Below, piece by piece: positions 1-5,577 of a DNA stretch of 6,562 bases. Position 1 is the stretch's first letter. Each line of letters starts with the position of its first letter. The stretch is from Pseudomonadota bacterium (GTDB lineage Bacteria > Desulfobacterota > WTBG01 > CAIYCZ01). Location: positions 1 through 6,562 of the forward strand of contig JAPLIX010000080.1 in NCBI GenBank assembly GCA_026388865.1, given 5' to 3'. The notes under the pieces were generated by a model, which did not search any database, had not been told where the DNA came from, and was given only the letters and a program-made list of their open reading frames with translations. A program made the translations under genes and the position numbers.

Positions 1-204
1 AACATATCTGTCTGGACCAGGCACAGCCTCCCCATACGGAACGCACTGGACGATGCTCTGGGTGAGGCGTTCAAGAGGTGATGATGAGTCGCACTTAAAA
101 GTCATAACCAGAAAGTATCTTCCTGGCCACCACTTCGCCTCAATCGTGTATCCGATCGTTGGCATCTCAGGTGAGGGATCATGGAGGGCCCAACGTGCAT
201 TCAT
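1..204 (-). CDS. Possible partial CDS, hypothetical protein, running off the left edge
   Basis: An open frame starts at ATG 204-202 and stays open for 68 codons to the window edge, so its C-terminus lies outside. The in-frame stop upstream is at 234-232, which limits the start to this ATG. A weak purine stretch (AGAG) lies 8 bases upstream. The translation begins MNARWALHDPSPEMPTIGY and has a mixed, protein-like composition (for example EAKWWPGRYFLVMTFKCD near residues 22-39), with no repeats, membrane segment or recognisable motif. I do not recognise a family. Against it: a plus-strand frame over the same bases is also open from the edge to about 208, so openness alone proves little. If real, it points away from the tRNA and is convergent with nothing in this window. 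Confidence 0.35.
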   Translation of the reverse strand, partial: MNARWALHDPSPEMPTIGYTIEAKWWPGRYFLVMTFKCDSSSPLERLTQSIVQCVPYGEAVPGPDRYV

Positions 205-324
205 ATCGTGAACTCTATAAGGAGGTTTTTCTTATTGGAAGTTAAAGCGCTGGATGGATATTCGGCAGAGCAGTCAGAGGCAGCCCCCTCCTTTGAATTA
301 CTATATAACTGGGGAAAATGTTAG
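181..324 (+). CDS. Possible small ORF (47 codons from ATG, or 29 from an internal TTG)
   Basis: A short frame runs from ATG 181 to TAG 322-324. ATG 181 has a modest Shine-Dalgarno-like AGGTGAGG just upstream. Inside the frame, a perfect AAGGAGG at 219-225 lies 9 bases before a TTG codon at 235-237, which would give a 29-residue peptide beginning MEVKALDGYSAEQ and ending in NWGKC. The peptide is acidic to neutral, has no membrane segment and matches nothing I recognise. The strong ribosome-binding sequence is the main reason to list it. It could equally be the remnant of a gene whose body has been lost, or chance. If the minus-strand frame ending at 204 is real, the long version overlaps it by 24 bases. 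Confidence 0.25.
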   Translation: MEGPTCIHIVNSIRRFFLLEVKALDGYSAEQSEAAPSFELLYNWGKC

Positions 325-405
325 TCAAGAAATATTAAAAAGGCCCAAAAGCAAAATAGACCTTCCCTGCACGTGTTGACCAAACCGTTGACCAAAACTC
401 TTCTG
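325..405. other. Spacer with no gene seen, between the small ORF and the tRNA terminator
   Basis: This stretch is AT-rich and has stops in all frames I checked. Its only visible structure is the 10-base direct repeat at 375-396, listed separately. There is no second copy of the tRNA 3' end that would mark an attachment site, and no convincing promoter. Confidence 0.5.
375..396. repeat. Tandem 10-base direct repeat GTTGACCAAA, period 12
   Basis: GTTGACCAAA occurs at 375-384 and again, identically, at 387-396, separated by CC. Each copy contains TTGACC, close to a -35 hexamer, but no good -10 hexamer lies at the right distance. It could be a pair of protein-binding half-sites on one face of the helix (period close to one turn), or chance. 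Confidence 0.55.
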
Positions 406-443
406 AAATAAAAAAGAGGTTGCATCAAATGACGTAACCTCTT
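406..443 (-). terminator. Intrinsic terminator of the tRNA-Leu transcript
   Basis: Read on the minus strand, AAGAGGTT (443-436) pairs perfectly with AACCTCTT (421-414). An inner CGTC/GATG helix lies across one A-C mismatch, with a four-base loop at 427-430. The stem runs straight into TTTTTT-A-TTT (415-406). It begins 9 bases past the tRNA CCA end, so it is well placed to end the tRNA transcript and possibly everything upstream from secG. Confidence 0.9.
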
Positions 444-452
444 GATTTAGCA

Positions 453-537
<85 letters not shown>

Positions 538-555
538 ATTTCTTAAATTTATTCT

Positions 556-623
556 GGACGCTGATAAACGCTGATTAAAAAGATATGTTCCCCGTCAGCG
601 AATACCGGCGTGAATCTGCGTTC
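556..623. repeat. MITE-like intergenic element with inverted ends and 10-base internal periodicity
   Basis: The left end (556-571) and the reverse complement of the right end (608-623) agree at 12 of 16 positions. Inside the left arm, ACGCTGAT occurs twice at a 10-base period (558-565 and 568-575). Facing them are TCAGCG (595-600) and ATCTGCG (614-620). The whole spacer can therefore fold into a large imperfect hairpin. A related 14-base fragment recurs at 3289-3302 with one mismatch, which suggests a dispersed repeat family rather than a gene-specific signal. It contains no ORF of its own and sits where a tRNA promoter would be expected. Confidence 0.6.
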
Positions 624-639
624 CCGAAGAATTTCGGGA
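622..639 (-). terminator. Stem-loop just after secG, weak terminator candidate
   Basis: A perfect 7-base stem, TCCCGAA (622-628) with TTCGGGA (633-639), closes a four-base loop and lies 8 bases past the secG stop. No T-run follows on the minus strand, so it is more likely a 3'-end stabilising or Rho-dependent structure than an efficient intrinsic terminator. This leaves read-through into the tRNA possible. Confidence 0.4.
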
Positions 640-647
640 CTTCGCCG

Positions 648-1076
648 CTATTTCTTCGGTGCTGGTGCCTGCGCTGCCGGAGCGGGTGCAGCAGGTGCAG
701 GAGCCGCAGCCGGTGCCGCAGACTTCTGCGCAGGCTGCGCCTTGGCGTCAGCGCCAGCCGATGCGCCGGGAGCGGGCTGAGCCGGCAGTGCCGGAGCAGC
801 AGGAGCTGCCGTCATCGGCTTTACGCCCTTCATAAGCGAGCGAGCGCTCGGCTTTGAAGACACATACGCCAGCGCCAGGGAAGTAATCATGAAAACAATG
901 GCTGCGCCGGTTGTGATTTTCGTTAAAAACGGTGCCGGGCCTGCACCGCCAAAAACAGTCTGTGAAGCACCGCCGAATGCAGCGCCCATTTCTGCGCCTT
1001 TTCCGGTCTGGAGCAGCACTATCAAAATAAGCGCTATGCACACTGCGATATGGATGATAACTAATAATACATACAT
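648..1076 (-). CDS. secG: Protein translocase subunit SecG
   Basis: Encodes a 142-residue SecG, the small accessory subunit of the SecYEG channel in the cytoplasmic membrane, which assists SecA-driven protein export. Two hydrophobic segments (about 3-22 and 56-73) flank the conserved cytoplasmic loop LLQTGKGAEMGAAFGG...TVFGG (21-44), the family hallmark. From about residue 88 the protein is an alanine/proline-rich tail with a few charged residues, ending APAPKK. This makes it longer than the roughly 75-110 residues usual for SecG. The tail is low complexity and probably disordered; its function is unknown. The ATG at 1076 follows AGGA at a 9-base spacing. The gene is the last protein gene of the glycolytic cluster, 111 bases after tpiA with a stem-loop between them, a common arrangement in bacteria. 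An alternative start is unlikely because the first membrane segment begins at once. Confidence 0.95.
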   Translation of the reverse strand: MYVLLVIIHIAVCIALILIVLLQTGKGAEMGAAFGGASQTVFGGAGPAPFLTKITTGAAIVFMITSLALAYVSSKPSARSLMKGVKPMTAAPAAPALPAQPAPGASAGADAKAQPAQKSAAPAAAPAPAAPAPAAQAPAPKK

Positions 1077-1106
1077 AGGTGTCGTTCCTGAAAAGATTAA
1101 ATCATT

Positions 1107-1143
1107 AAAAGTAAACCACAGAGCATACCGTTACCTCTGTGGT
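1107..1143 (-). terminator. Intrinsic terminator or attenuator between tpiA and secG
   Basis: On the minus strand ACCACAGAG (1143-1135) pairs perfectly with CTCTGTGGT (1123-1115) around an 11-base loop and is followed by TTACTTTT (1114-1107). It starts 44 bases after the tpiA stop and ends about 30 bases before the secG ATG. It may terminate most tpiA transcripts, or let a reduced share continue into secG. The T-run is interrupted by A and C, so termination is probably incomplete. Confidence 0.6.
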
Positions 1144-1187
1144 GCATAAATTATACATAAAAATTGAAATGAAATCAATCCAATTAT

Positions 1188-1946
1188 TTATTTACTGTTC
1201 TTGAACCTGACGATCCTGATGAATGACTCTGCCTGCAGGCTTGCCCCGCCCACCAGCGCTCCGTCAATATTAGGCTGGGACATGAGTACATCGATGTTGT
1301 CCGGCTTCACGCTGCCCCCGTAAAGGATACGGATGTTCCGGGCAACCCCTCCGGCAGTCTGCGCGATAATGGTGCCGATTGCTTCATGAACCTCTTCCGC
1401 CTGCTGCGGGGTCGCGGTTTTCCCGGTCCCGATAGCCCAGACCGGCTCATACGCGATGACTATCTTTTCCATCTCCTGCGGTGCAAGTCCTTCAAGCCCC
1501 TCCCGAATCTGCTTCTCAACCACCTTCATAGTGCCACCGAATTCCCGCTCCTCAAGAGTTTCGCCAACGCAGACAATAGGCGTAAGGCCTGCCTTCAGTG
1601 CCGCCTTCAGCTTTTTATTCACGGTCGTGTCAGTCTCGCCAAAAAACTGCCGCCGCTCGGAGTGGCCGATAATGACATGAGTGCAGCCGGCATCCTTCAG
1701 CATGAGCGGAGAAACTTCACCGGTAAAAGCGCCCGCCTCTTCCCAGTACATATTCTGGCCTGCCACGGAAATATTTGTCCCGCTGAGCTCGGCAGCCACT
1801 GCAGCAAGCGCTGTAAACGGCGGGCTGACGACAATTTCCACGGAAACAACATCCGCAAGGTTTTCTTTAAGCTGCCGGACCAGCTCTATTGCCTCGCCCA
1901 GGTTCTTGTACATCTTCCAGTTACCCGCGATAATCGGTTTGCGCAT
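1188..1946 (-). CDS. tpiA: Triosephosphate isomerase
   Basis: A 252-residue TIM-barrel enzyme interconverting dihydroxyacetone phosphate and glyceraldehyde 3-phosphate in the cytoplasm; the length is typical. Catalytic residues are all present: N9 and K11 in AGNWKM, H95 in IIGHSERR, and E167 in AYEPVWAIGTGKTA, whose following stretch is the flexible loop 6 (about 168-178). The phosphate-binding YGGSVKP lies at 209-215 and a second phosphate-loop GG at 233-234. Start choice: an ATG at 1958 would place the Shine-Dalgarno GGAGGT (1956-1951) inside the gene as codons 2-3 and add four residues absent from the family. The ATG at 1946, giving MRKPIIAGNWKM, fits the family and is 4 bases from that site; 1949 is only 1 base away. 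The gene follows pgk by 52 bases across a heptamer repeat and is surely part of the same cluster. Confidence 0.97.
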   Translation of the reverse strand: MRKPIIAGNWKMYKNLGEAIELVRQLKENLADVVSVEIVVSPPFTALAAVAAELSGTNISVAGQNMYWEEAGAFTGEVSPLMLKDAGCTHVIIGHSERRQFFGETDTTVNKKLKAALKAGLTPIVCVGETLEEREFGGTMKVVEKQIREGLEGLAPQEMEKIVIAYEPVWAIGTGKTATPQQAEEVHEAIGTIIAQTAGGVARNIRILYGGSVKPDNIDVLMSQPNIDGALVGGASLQAESFIRIVRFKNSK

Positions 1947-1950
1947 CATT

Positions 1951-1956
1951 ACCTCC
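1951..1956 (-). promoter_or_regulatory. Ribosome-binding site that fixes the tpiA start
   Basis: GGAGGT on the minus strand lies 4 bases upstream of ATG 1946. It overlaps the codons of the longer frame from 1958, which argues against that longer start. The spacing is short but workable. Confidence 0.75.
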
Positions 1957-1958
1957 AT

Positions 1959-1993
1959 AAGAGCTGACAGCTGTCAGCCATCAGCTAATAGCT
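1959..1993. repeat. Array of five 7-base units between pgk and tpiA, containing a 16-base palindrome
   Basis: On the plus strand the units occupy 1959-1965, 1966-1972, 1973-1979, 1980-1986 and 1987-1993. Each ends AGCT or AGCC, with the three leading bases varying (AAG, GAC, GTC, ATC, AAT). Units two and three together with their flank form GCTGACAG/CTGTCAGC, a perfect 16-base palindrome (1963-1978). GAGCT at 1961 and AGCTC at 1990 could also pair. The array fills nearly the whole spacer and stops just short of the tpiA ribosome-binding site. It looks like a short intergenic repeat that could also fold in the mRNA. Confidence 0.75.
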
Positions 1994-1998
1994 CTTTA

Positions 1999-3183
1999 TT
2001 ATTTATCCAGCGCCTTTATGCCCGGCAGCGTCTTGCCTTCCAGGAGTTCCATGAAAGCGCCTCCGGCTGTCGAGACAAAGCTCATCTTGTCAAACTTCCC
2101 TGATTTGTGCAGGGCTGCGTCCGTATCACCGCCCCCGACCACGCTCATGGCCGAAGAGTTTGCTATCTGGTCAATAACAGCGTACGTGCCTCTGCTGAAT
2201 TCCTCTATCTCAAACACTCCCATGGGGCCGTTCCAGATGATTGTGCCGGCGCTTTTTATGACTGCGCCGAAAGCGGCAACCGTGTCCGGCCCGATGTCAA
2301 GCCCCATAAGGTCTGGTGTGATCTCTTTTACTGAGATGGTTTTGTAGGGCACGCAGGACTTCACCTCCCTGGCTGCCACGCAGTCAGTCGGCAGCACTAT
2401 TTTCACTCCCCGCTCTCGAGCCTTCTGCATCGTTGTTTTTGCCGTCTCCAGCAGATCCTCTTCAACCAGGGATTTGCCTACTTCCAGCTCCTGTGCCTTG
2501 AGAAAGGTAAATGCCATGCCCCCGCCGATCAGCATCACATCAACCTTCTGGATGATATTTTCCAGCATCTCGAGCTTCCCCGAAACTTTAGCTCCGCCGA
2601 TGATTGCCACCAGCGGCCGCCGCGGGTTGTTCATGGCTTTCTCAATGCTGGTTATCTCTTTTTTCATGAGAAAGCCGGCCCCGCATTCTTTGACAAAGCG
2701 GGTGATGGCTTCCACCGAGGCATGGGCGCGGTGGGAAACCGCGAACGCGTCATTGATGTACACACCGGCAAGCGCGGCCAGCTTTCTGGCAAACCCCTCA
2801 TCATTTTTTTCTTCCTCAGCATAGAAGCGCAGGTTCTCAAGCAGCAGCACCTCCCCCGGCTTCAGTCCCGCGGCCTTTGCCCGCGCGTCATCGCCGATGC
2901 AGTCATCGGCAAATTGCACGTCTCTGCCCAGAAGCTCCTCCAGCCGCTTCTGCACCGGCAGCAGGCTGAATTCGTTTGCCACTTTCCCTTTTGGCCGGCC
3001 CAGATGCGAGGCAACCACGGCAGCGCCGCCCTTGTCCAGAACGTATTTAATGGTGGGAATAGTTTCCCGGATGCGAATATCATCCGTTATATTCCGGCTC
3101 TTATCCAGCGGCACATTAAAATCCGCGCGGATAAAAACTTTTTTGCCTTTAAAATCCATCCCGTCAATATATTGTATGGCCAC
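1999..3183 (-). CDS. pgk: Phosphoglycerate kinase
   Basis: A 394-residue cytoplasmic kinase moving the acyl phosphate of 1,3-bisphosphoglycerate to ADP, giving ATP and 3-phosphoglycerate; the length is normal. N-domain substrate motifs: FIRADFNVPL (17-26, with R19, D21 and N23), SHLGRPKG (59-66), LLENLRF (114-120) and the AFAVSHRAHAS stretch (146-156). C-domain nucleotide motifs: IGGAKVSGKLEML (195-207), GGGMAFTF (220-227), the WNGPMGVFE loop (317-325), GGGDTDAA (350-357) and STAGGAFMELLEGKTLPG (371-388). Start choice: GTG at 3183 gives MAIQYIDGMDF and sits 8 bases after a strong GGAGGG (3197-3192). The ATG at 3210 would add nine unconserved residues and put that site inside the gene. It lies between gap and tpiA, the classical order, with a stem-loop in the 125-base spacer after gap. 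Confidence 0.97.
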   Translation of the reverse strand: MAIQYIDGMDFKGKKVFIRADFNVPLDKSRNITDDIRIRETIPTIKYVLDKGGAAVVASHLGRPKGKVANEFSLLPVQKRLEELLGRDVQFADDCIGDDARAKAAGLKPGEVLLLENLRFYAEEEKNDEGFARKLAALAGVYINDAFAVSHRAHASVEAITRFVKECGAGFLMKKEITSIEKAMNNPRRPLVAIIGGAKVSGKLEMLENIIQKVDVMLIGGGMAFTFLKAQELEVGKSLVEEDLLETAKTTMQKARERGVKIVLPTDCVAAREVKSCVPYKTISVKEITPDLMGLDIGPDTVAAFGAVIKSAGTIIWNGPMGVFEIEEFSRGTYAVIDQIANSSAMSVVGGGDTDAALHKSGKFDKMSFVSTAGGAFMELLEGKTLPGIKALDK

Positions 3184-3191
3184 CGCGGAAT

Positions 3192-3197
3192 CCCTCC
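3192..3197 (-). promoter_or_regulatory. Ribosome-binding site that fixes a GTG start for pgk
   Basis: GGAGGG on the minus strand is 8 bases upstream of GTG 3183, an optimal spacing. The only upstream ATG (3210) lies before this site, with no good ribosome-binding sequence of its own noted. Confidence 0.8.
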
Positions 3198-3220
3198 ATG
3201 AATAAGTCATAGAGAAGCAT

Positions 3221-3272
3221 TAAAATAGAATACAGAAGCCGAATTATTTTTCACATCCCGGCTTCTGCATTC
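3221..3272 (-). terminator. Stem-loop between gap and pgk, possible partial terminator or processing site
   Basis: On the minus strand CAGAAGCCG (3267-3259) pairs perfectly with CGGCTTCTG (3241-3233). After one mismatch, GAAT (3272-3269) pairs with ATTC (3231-3228), making a 14-position stem around a 17-base loop. The sequence following on this strand is T-rich (TATTTTA, about 3227-3221). It lies in the middle of the 125-base gap-pgk spacer. Differential expression of gap and pgk from a common operon is known in other bacteria and usually involves such structures. Attributing that role here is inference. Confidence 0.55.
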
Positions 3273-3288
3273 CTTTTTCTGTTATCTA

Positions 3289-3302
3289 TGAGTCTGCGTT
3301 CC
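3289..3302. repeat. Second fragment of the intergenic element seen near secG
   Basis: Thirteen of these 14 bases match 611-624 in the element between secG and the tRNA. It lies immediately past the gap stop codon. Only this arm is present, without the ACGCTGAT pair, so it would be a degenerate or partial copy. Confidence 0.35.
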
Positions 3303-3308
3303 TGTTGA

Positions 3309-4313
3309 TTACAGCGTTTTTGCAATGTACGCGATAAGGTCTAAAATGCGTGACGAGTATCCGGTCTCATTATCATACCAGGACAGGACCTTCAGCATGT
3401 CGCCATCGATCATGGCAGTGGAAAGCCCGTCCACAATGGATGAGAAGTGACTGTTGTTAAAATCTATGGAAACGCACGGCTCCTCACAGAACTGCAGGAT
3501 GCCCTTCAGCTCTCCCTGTGCCGCGCTCTTGAGAGCGGCGTTCACCTCTTTAACAGAGGTTTTCTTTCCCAGGCTTACAACCAGGTCAACCACGGACACA
3601 TTCGGGGTAGGCACGCGGATAGCCATGCCGTCAAGCTTGCCCTTAAGCTCCGGGAGCACCAGCGCCACGGCAGAGGCCGCGCCGGTGCTGGTGGGGATCA
3701 TGCTCAGGCATGCCGCGCGGGCGCGCCGCAAATCAGAGTGGGGCAGATCCAGCAGGCGCTGGTCATTGGTGTAGGAATGGATGGTGGTCATGAGGCCCTT
3801 TTGAATCGTGAATTTTTCATGCAGCACCTTGGCAATGGGTGCCAGGCAGTTAGTGGTGCAGGAGGCGTTGGAAAGCACCGTATGGTTCCTGGGATCATAG
3901 GCCTTTTCATTCACGCCCATCACAATGGTAACATCCGGCCCCTTCATGGGAGCAGTGACAATAACCTTTTTCGCGCCTGCCTGGATATGCCGGCTCGCGT
4001 CGTTTTTGTCACGCATGACCCCGGTCCCCTCCACCACGATCTCAACGCCCAGGTCTTTCCAGGGAATTTCCGCCGGGTTCTTGGTAGAAAAAACCTTCAT
4101 CGCCTTGCCGTCCACCACGATCTCGCTGTCGCGCGCTTCAACACTCCCCTCATACGGGCCATGGACTGAATCATATTTAAAAAGATGGGCTAATGTTTTT
4201 GCGTCGGTTAGATCATTGATCGCCACAAATTCCATGTCTTTGCGGTTGCGGGCAAGCCGCATAACGCTTCTTCCAATCCTGCCGAATCCATTTATCCCTA
4301 TTTTTAACGCCAT
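3309..4313 (-). CDS. gap: Glyceraldehyde-3-phosphate dehydrogenase, NAD-type
   Basis: A 334-residue enzyme that oxidatively phosphorylates glyceraldehyde 3-phosphate to 1,3-bisphosphoglycerate; it is a cytoplasmic homotetramer in the family, and the length is standard. The Rossmann nucleotide site GINGFGRIGR is at 6-15, with D34 (AIND) favouring NAD. The catalytic centre is SCTTNC with C152; H179 is in TTIHSYTNDQ. Phosphate-site residues are T182, T210-G211 and R233, and DNETGYS lies at 314-320. The DLPHxDLRRAR loop (189-199) supports a catabolic, NAD-linked GapA type rather than an NADP type. Small oddities: the usual GAAKAV reads GAASAV (S214 for lysine) and the usual ECTG reads EGTG (95-98). 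Neither touches the catalytic pair. ATG 4313 follows AGGAGG by 7 bases. It starts 36 bases after the phosphofructokinase stop, implying cotranscription. Confidence 0.97.
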   Translation of the reverse strand: MALKIGINGFGRIGRSVMRLARNRKDMEFVAINDLTDAKTLAHLFKYDSVHGPYEGSVEARDSEIVVDGKAMKVFSTKNPAEIPWKDLGVEIVVEGTGVMRDKNDASRHIQAGAKKVIVTAPMKGPDVTIVMGVNEKAYDPRNHTVLSNASCTTNCLAPIAKVLHEKFTIQKGLMTTIHSYTNDQRLLDLPHSDLRRARAACLSMIPTSTGAASAVALVLPELKGKLDGMAIRVPTPNVSVVDLVVSLGKKTSVKEVNAALKSAAQGELKGILQFCEEPCVSIDFNNSHFSSIVDGLSTAMIDGDMLKVLSWYDNETGYSSRILDLIAYIAKTL

Positions 4314-4349
4314 AACACATCCTCCTCTCGTATGTACCTTCCCCTGTGA

Positions 4350-5384
4350 TTACCCAAAAAAGACCTGCGCTATATCATACAGCTCCATGTTAACGCTTTT
4401 TCTGCCCTTGATCACTTCTTCAAGAGACACCGGGACGATGTCGCTGCCTTTCAATGCTGCCATATTTCCGAACTCCCCGGCGACAACCATATCGACCGCC
4501 TTAACGCCCAAGCGTGTGGCCAGCACCCGGTCATACGCGGTTGGCGTTCCGCCCCGCTGAACATGTCCCAGGATAGTAACGCGGGTGTCAATGTTTGTCA
4601 ACTCCTCAAGCTTGTGCCCGATCAAATTTCCGATGCCCCCGAGCCGGATGTGATCAAAGTCATCGGTCTTTTCCTTTTCATACTTGACATCAAGGCCCTG
4701 CGGCATAAAGCCTTCAGCCACCACCACAATACTGAAGGTCTTGCCGGTGCGGTGCCGTTTTTTAATGGTCTCTGCGACTTCTTCAATGCTCATCGACCGC
4801 TCCGGGATGAGAATGCAGTCTGCGCCGCCGGCCATTCCCGCCACCGTTGCAATCCATCCGGTATGCCTGCCCATGACTTCAACAACCATGATCCGGTGGT
4901 GCGACTCGGCCGTGGTGTGAAGCCGGTCGATGGCCTCGGTGGCAATATGCACCGCCGTGTCAAAACCGAACGTGTAATCTGTGCCCAGCAGGTCATTATC
5001 AATGGTTTTGGGAACCCCGACAATTTTCAGCTGGTAATCCTGGTGCAGACGCCAGGCAACGCCCAGCGTATCTTCGCCGCCGACAGCGATTATAGCGTCA
5101 ATGCCGAAGCGCTTGATATTGTTGAGCGTGCGCTGGAGATCCTCGCTTGATTTGTACGGATTGGTCCGGGAAGTGCCCAGAATAGTGCCGCCCCGGTGCA
5201 GAATGCCTGTTACTGCATAGTTTGTCAGGGGCTCGACCGTGCCCGAAACAAGGCCTTTCCATCCTTCCCGGATACCCAGCACTTCCAGATTATACGTGCC
5301 TATCGACCGTTTGACCACCGCCCGTATAACTGCATTGAGACCGGGGCAATCGCCGCCGCCTGTCAGGAGACCGATTTTTTTCAT
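4350..5384 (-). CDS. 6-phosphofructokinase, predicted pyrophosphate-dependent type
   Basis: A 344-residue enzyme of the PfkA family that phosphorylates fructose 6-phosphate to fructose 1,6-bisphosphate in the cytoplasm. Motifs: TGGGDCPGLNA (8-18), GTSRTNP (70-76), GGEDT (102-106), PKTIDND (125-131) with catalytic D129, MGRHTGW (171-177), IPE (193-195) and GHVQRGG (273-279). In ATP-dependent enzymes such as E. coli PfkA, positions 104 and 124 are both glycine. Here the equivalents are D105 and K126, the combination described for PPi-dependent members. The PKTIDND...TDYTFGFDTA block resembles the long-chain-like group III enzymes of actinobacteria. PPi use, and therefore a reversible reaction, is inferred. 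ATG 5384 follows AGAGG by 8 bases, a modest site. The first gene of the cluster, it is divergent from mazG across 272 bases. ATP as donor cannot be excluded without an assay. Confidence 0.95.
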   Translation of the reverse strand: MKKIGLLTGGGDCPGLNAVIRAVVKRSIGTYNLEVLGIREGWKGLVSGTVEPLTNYAVTGILHRGGTILGTSRTNPYKSSEDLQRTLNNIKRFGIDAIIAVGGEDTLGVAWRLHQDYQLKIVGVPKTIDNDLLGTDYTFGFDTAVHIATEAIDRLHTTAESHHRIMVVEVMGRHTGWIATVAGMAGGADCILIPERSMSIEEVAETIKKRHRTGKTFSIVVVAEGFMPQGLDVKYEKEKTDDFDHIRLGGIGNLIGHKLEELTNIDTRVTILGHVQRGGTPTAYDRVLATRLGVKAVDMVVAGEFGNMAALKGSDIVPVSLEEVIKGRKSVNMELYDIAQVFFG

Positions 5385-5559
5385 CTTCTATGCCTCTATC
5401 GTTAAGAGCAAATTGCAGCCGGGATAAAATAGAATTTTTATTTATCGCGTTCTGTGTTAAGTACCTATGAAGACAAACAGGTAATCCGGCACATTGAATA
5501 TACAGGGTACAATAAAACACAAACAGCGGCGTTTTTCAATGAAAAAACTGCCCTTTTGT

Positions 5560-5577
5560 GGACTATGGACATAGTCC
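5560..5577. promoter_or_regulatory. 18-base palindrome in the divergent pfk/mazG region, possible operator
   Basis: GGACTATG (5560-5567) and CATAGTCC (5570-5577) are perfect inverted halves separated by GA. As DNA it resembles a dimer-binding operator; as RNA it would be a 7-base stem with a four-base loop. It lies 79 bases upstream of mazG and 175 upstream of the phosphofructokinase start. No T-run follows on either strand, so a terminator is unlikely. I could not identify convincing -35/-10 pairs for either gene in the 272-base region (5385-5656), which holds no gene that I can support. Confidence 0.4.

Noticed and set aside
2..208. Plus-strand frame open from the left edge for about 69 codons
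   Set aside because: Competes with the minus-strand frame over the same bases. Its translation looks less protein-like and its end has no supporting signal; it cannot be settled without more sequence.
1386..1967. Plus-strand frame of 193 codons opposite tpiA
   Set aside because: It is a shadow of tpiA; no family resemblance, and it covers catalytic codons of tpiA in antisense.
1959..1993. CRISPR-like array
   Set aside because: Units are only 7 bases with no unique spacers, so this is a simple tandem repeat.
3447..4169. Plus-strand frame of 240 codons opposite gap
   Set aside because: It is a shadow of the gap reading frame on the opposite strand; composition and motifs support gap only.
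5455..5460. TTAACA as a -35 box for the phosphofructokinase promoter
   Set aside because: No good -10 hexamer lies 16-18 bases away on the minus strand; the nearest T/A-rich hexamer is only 14 bases away.
5441..5460. Third copy of the secG-tRNA intergenic element upstream of the phosphofructokinase
   Set aside because: Only a loose resemblance (TTTATC then GCGTTCTGTG) with no paired units; too weak to call.
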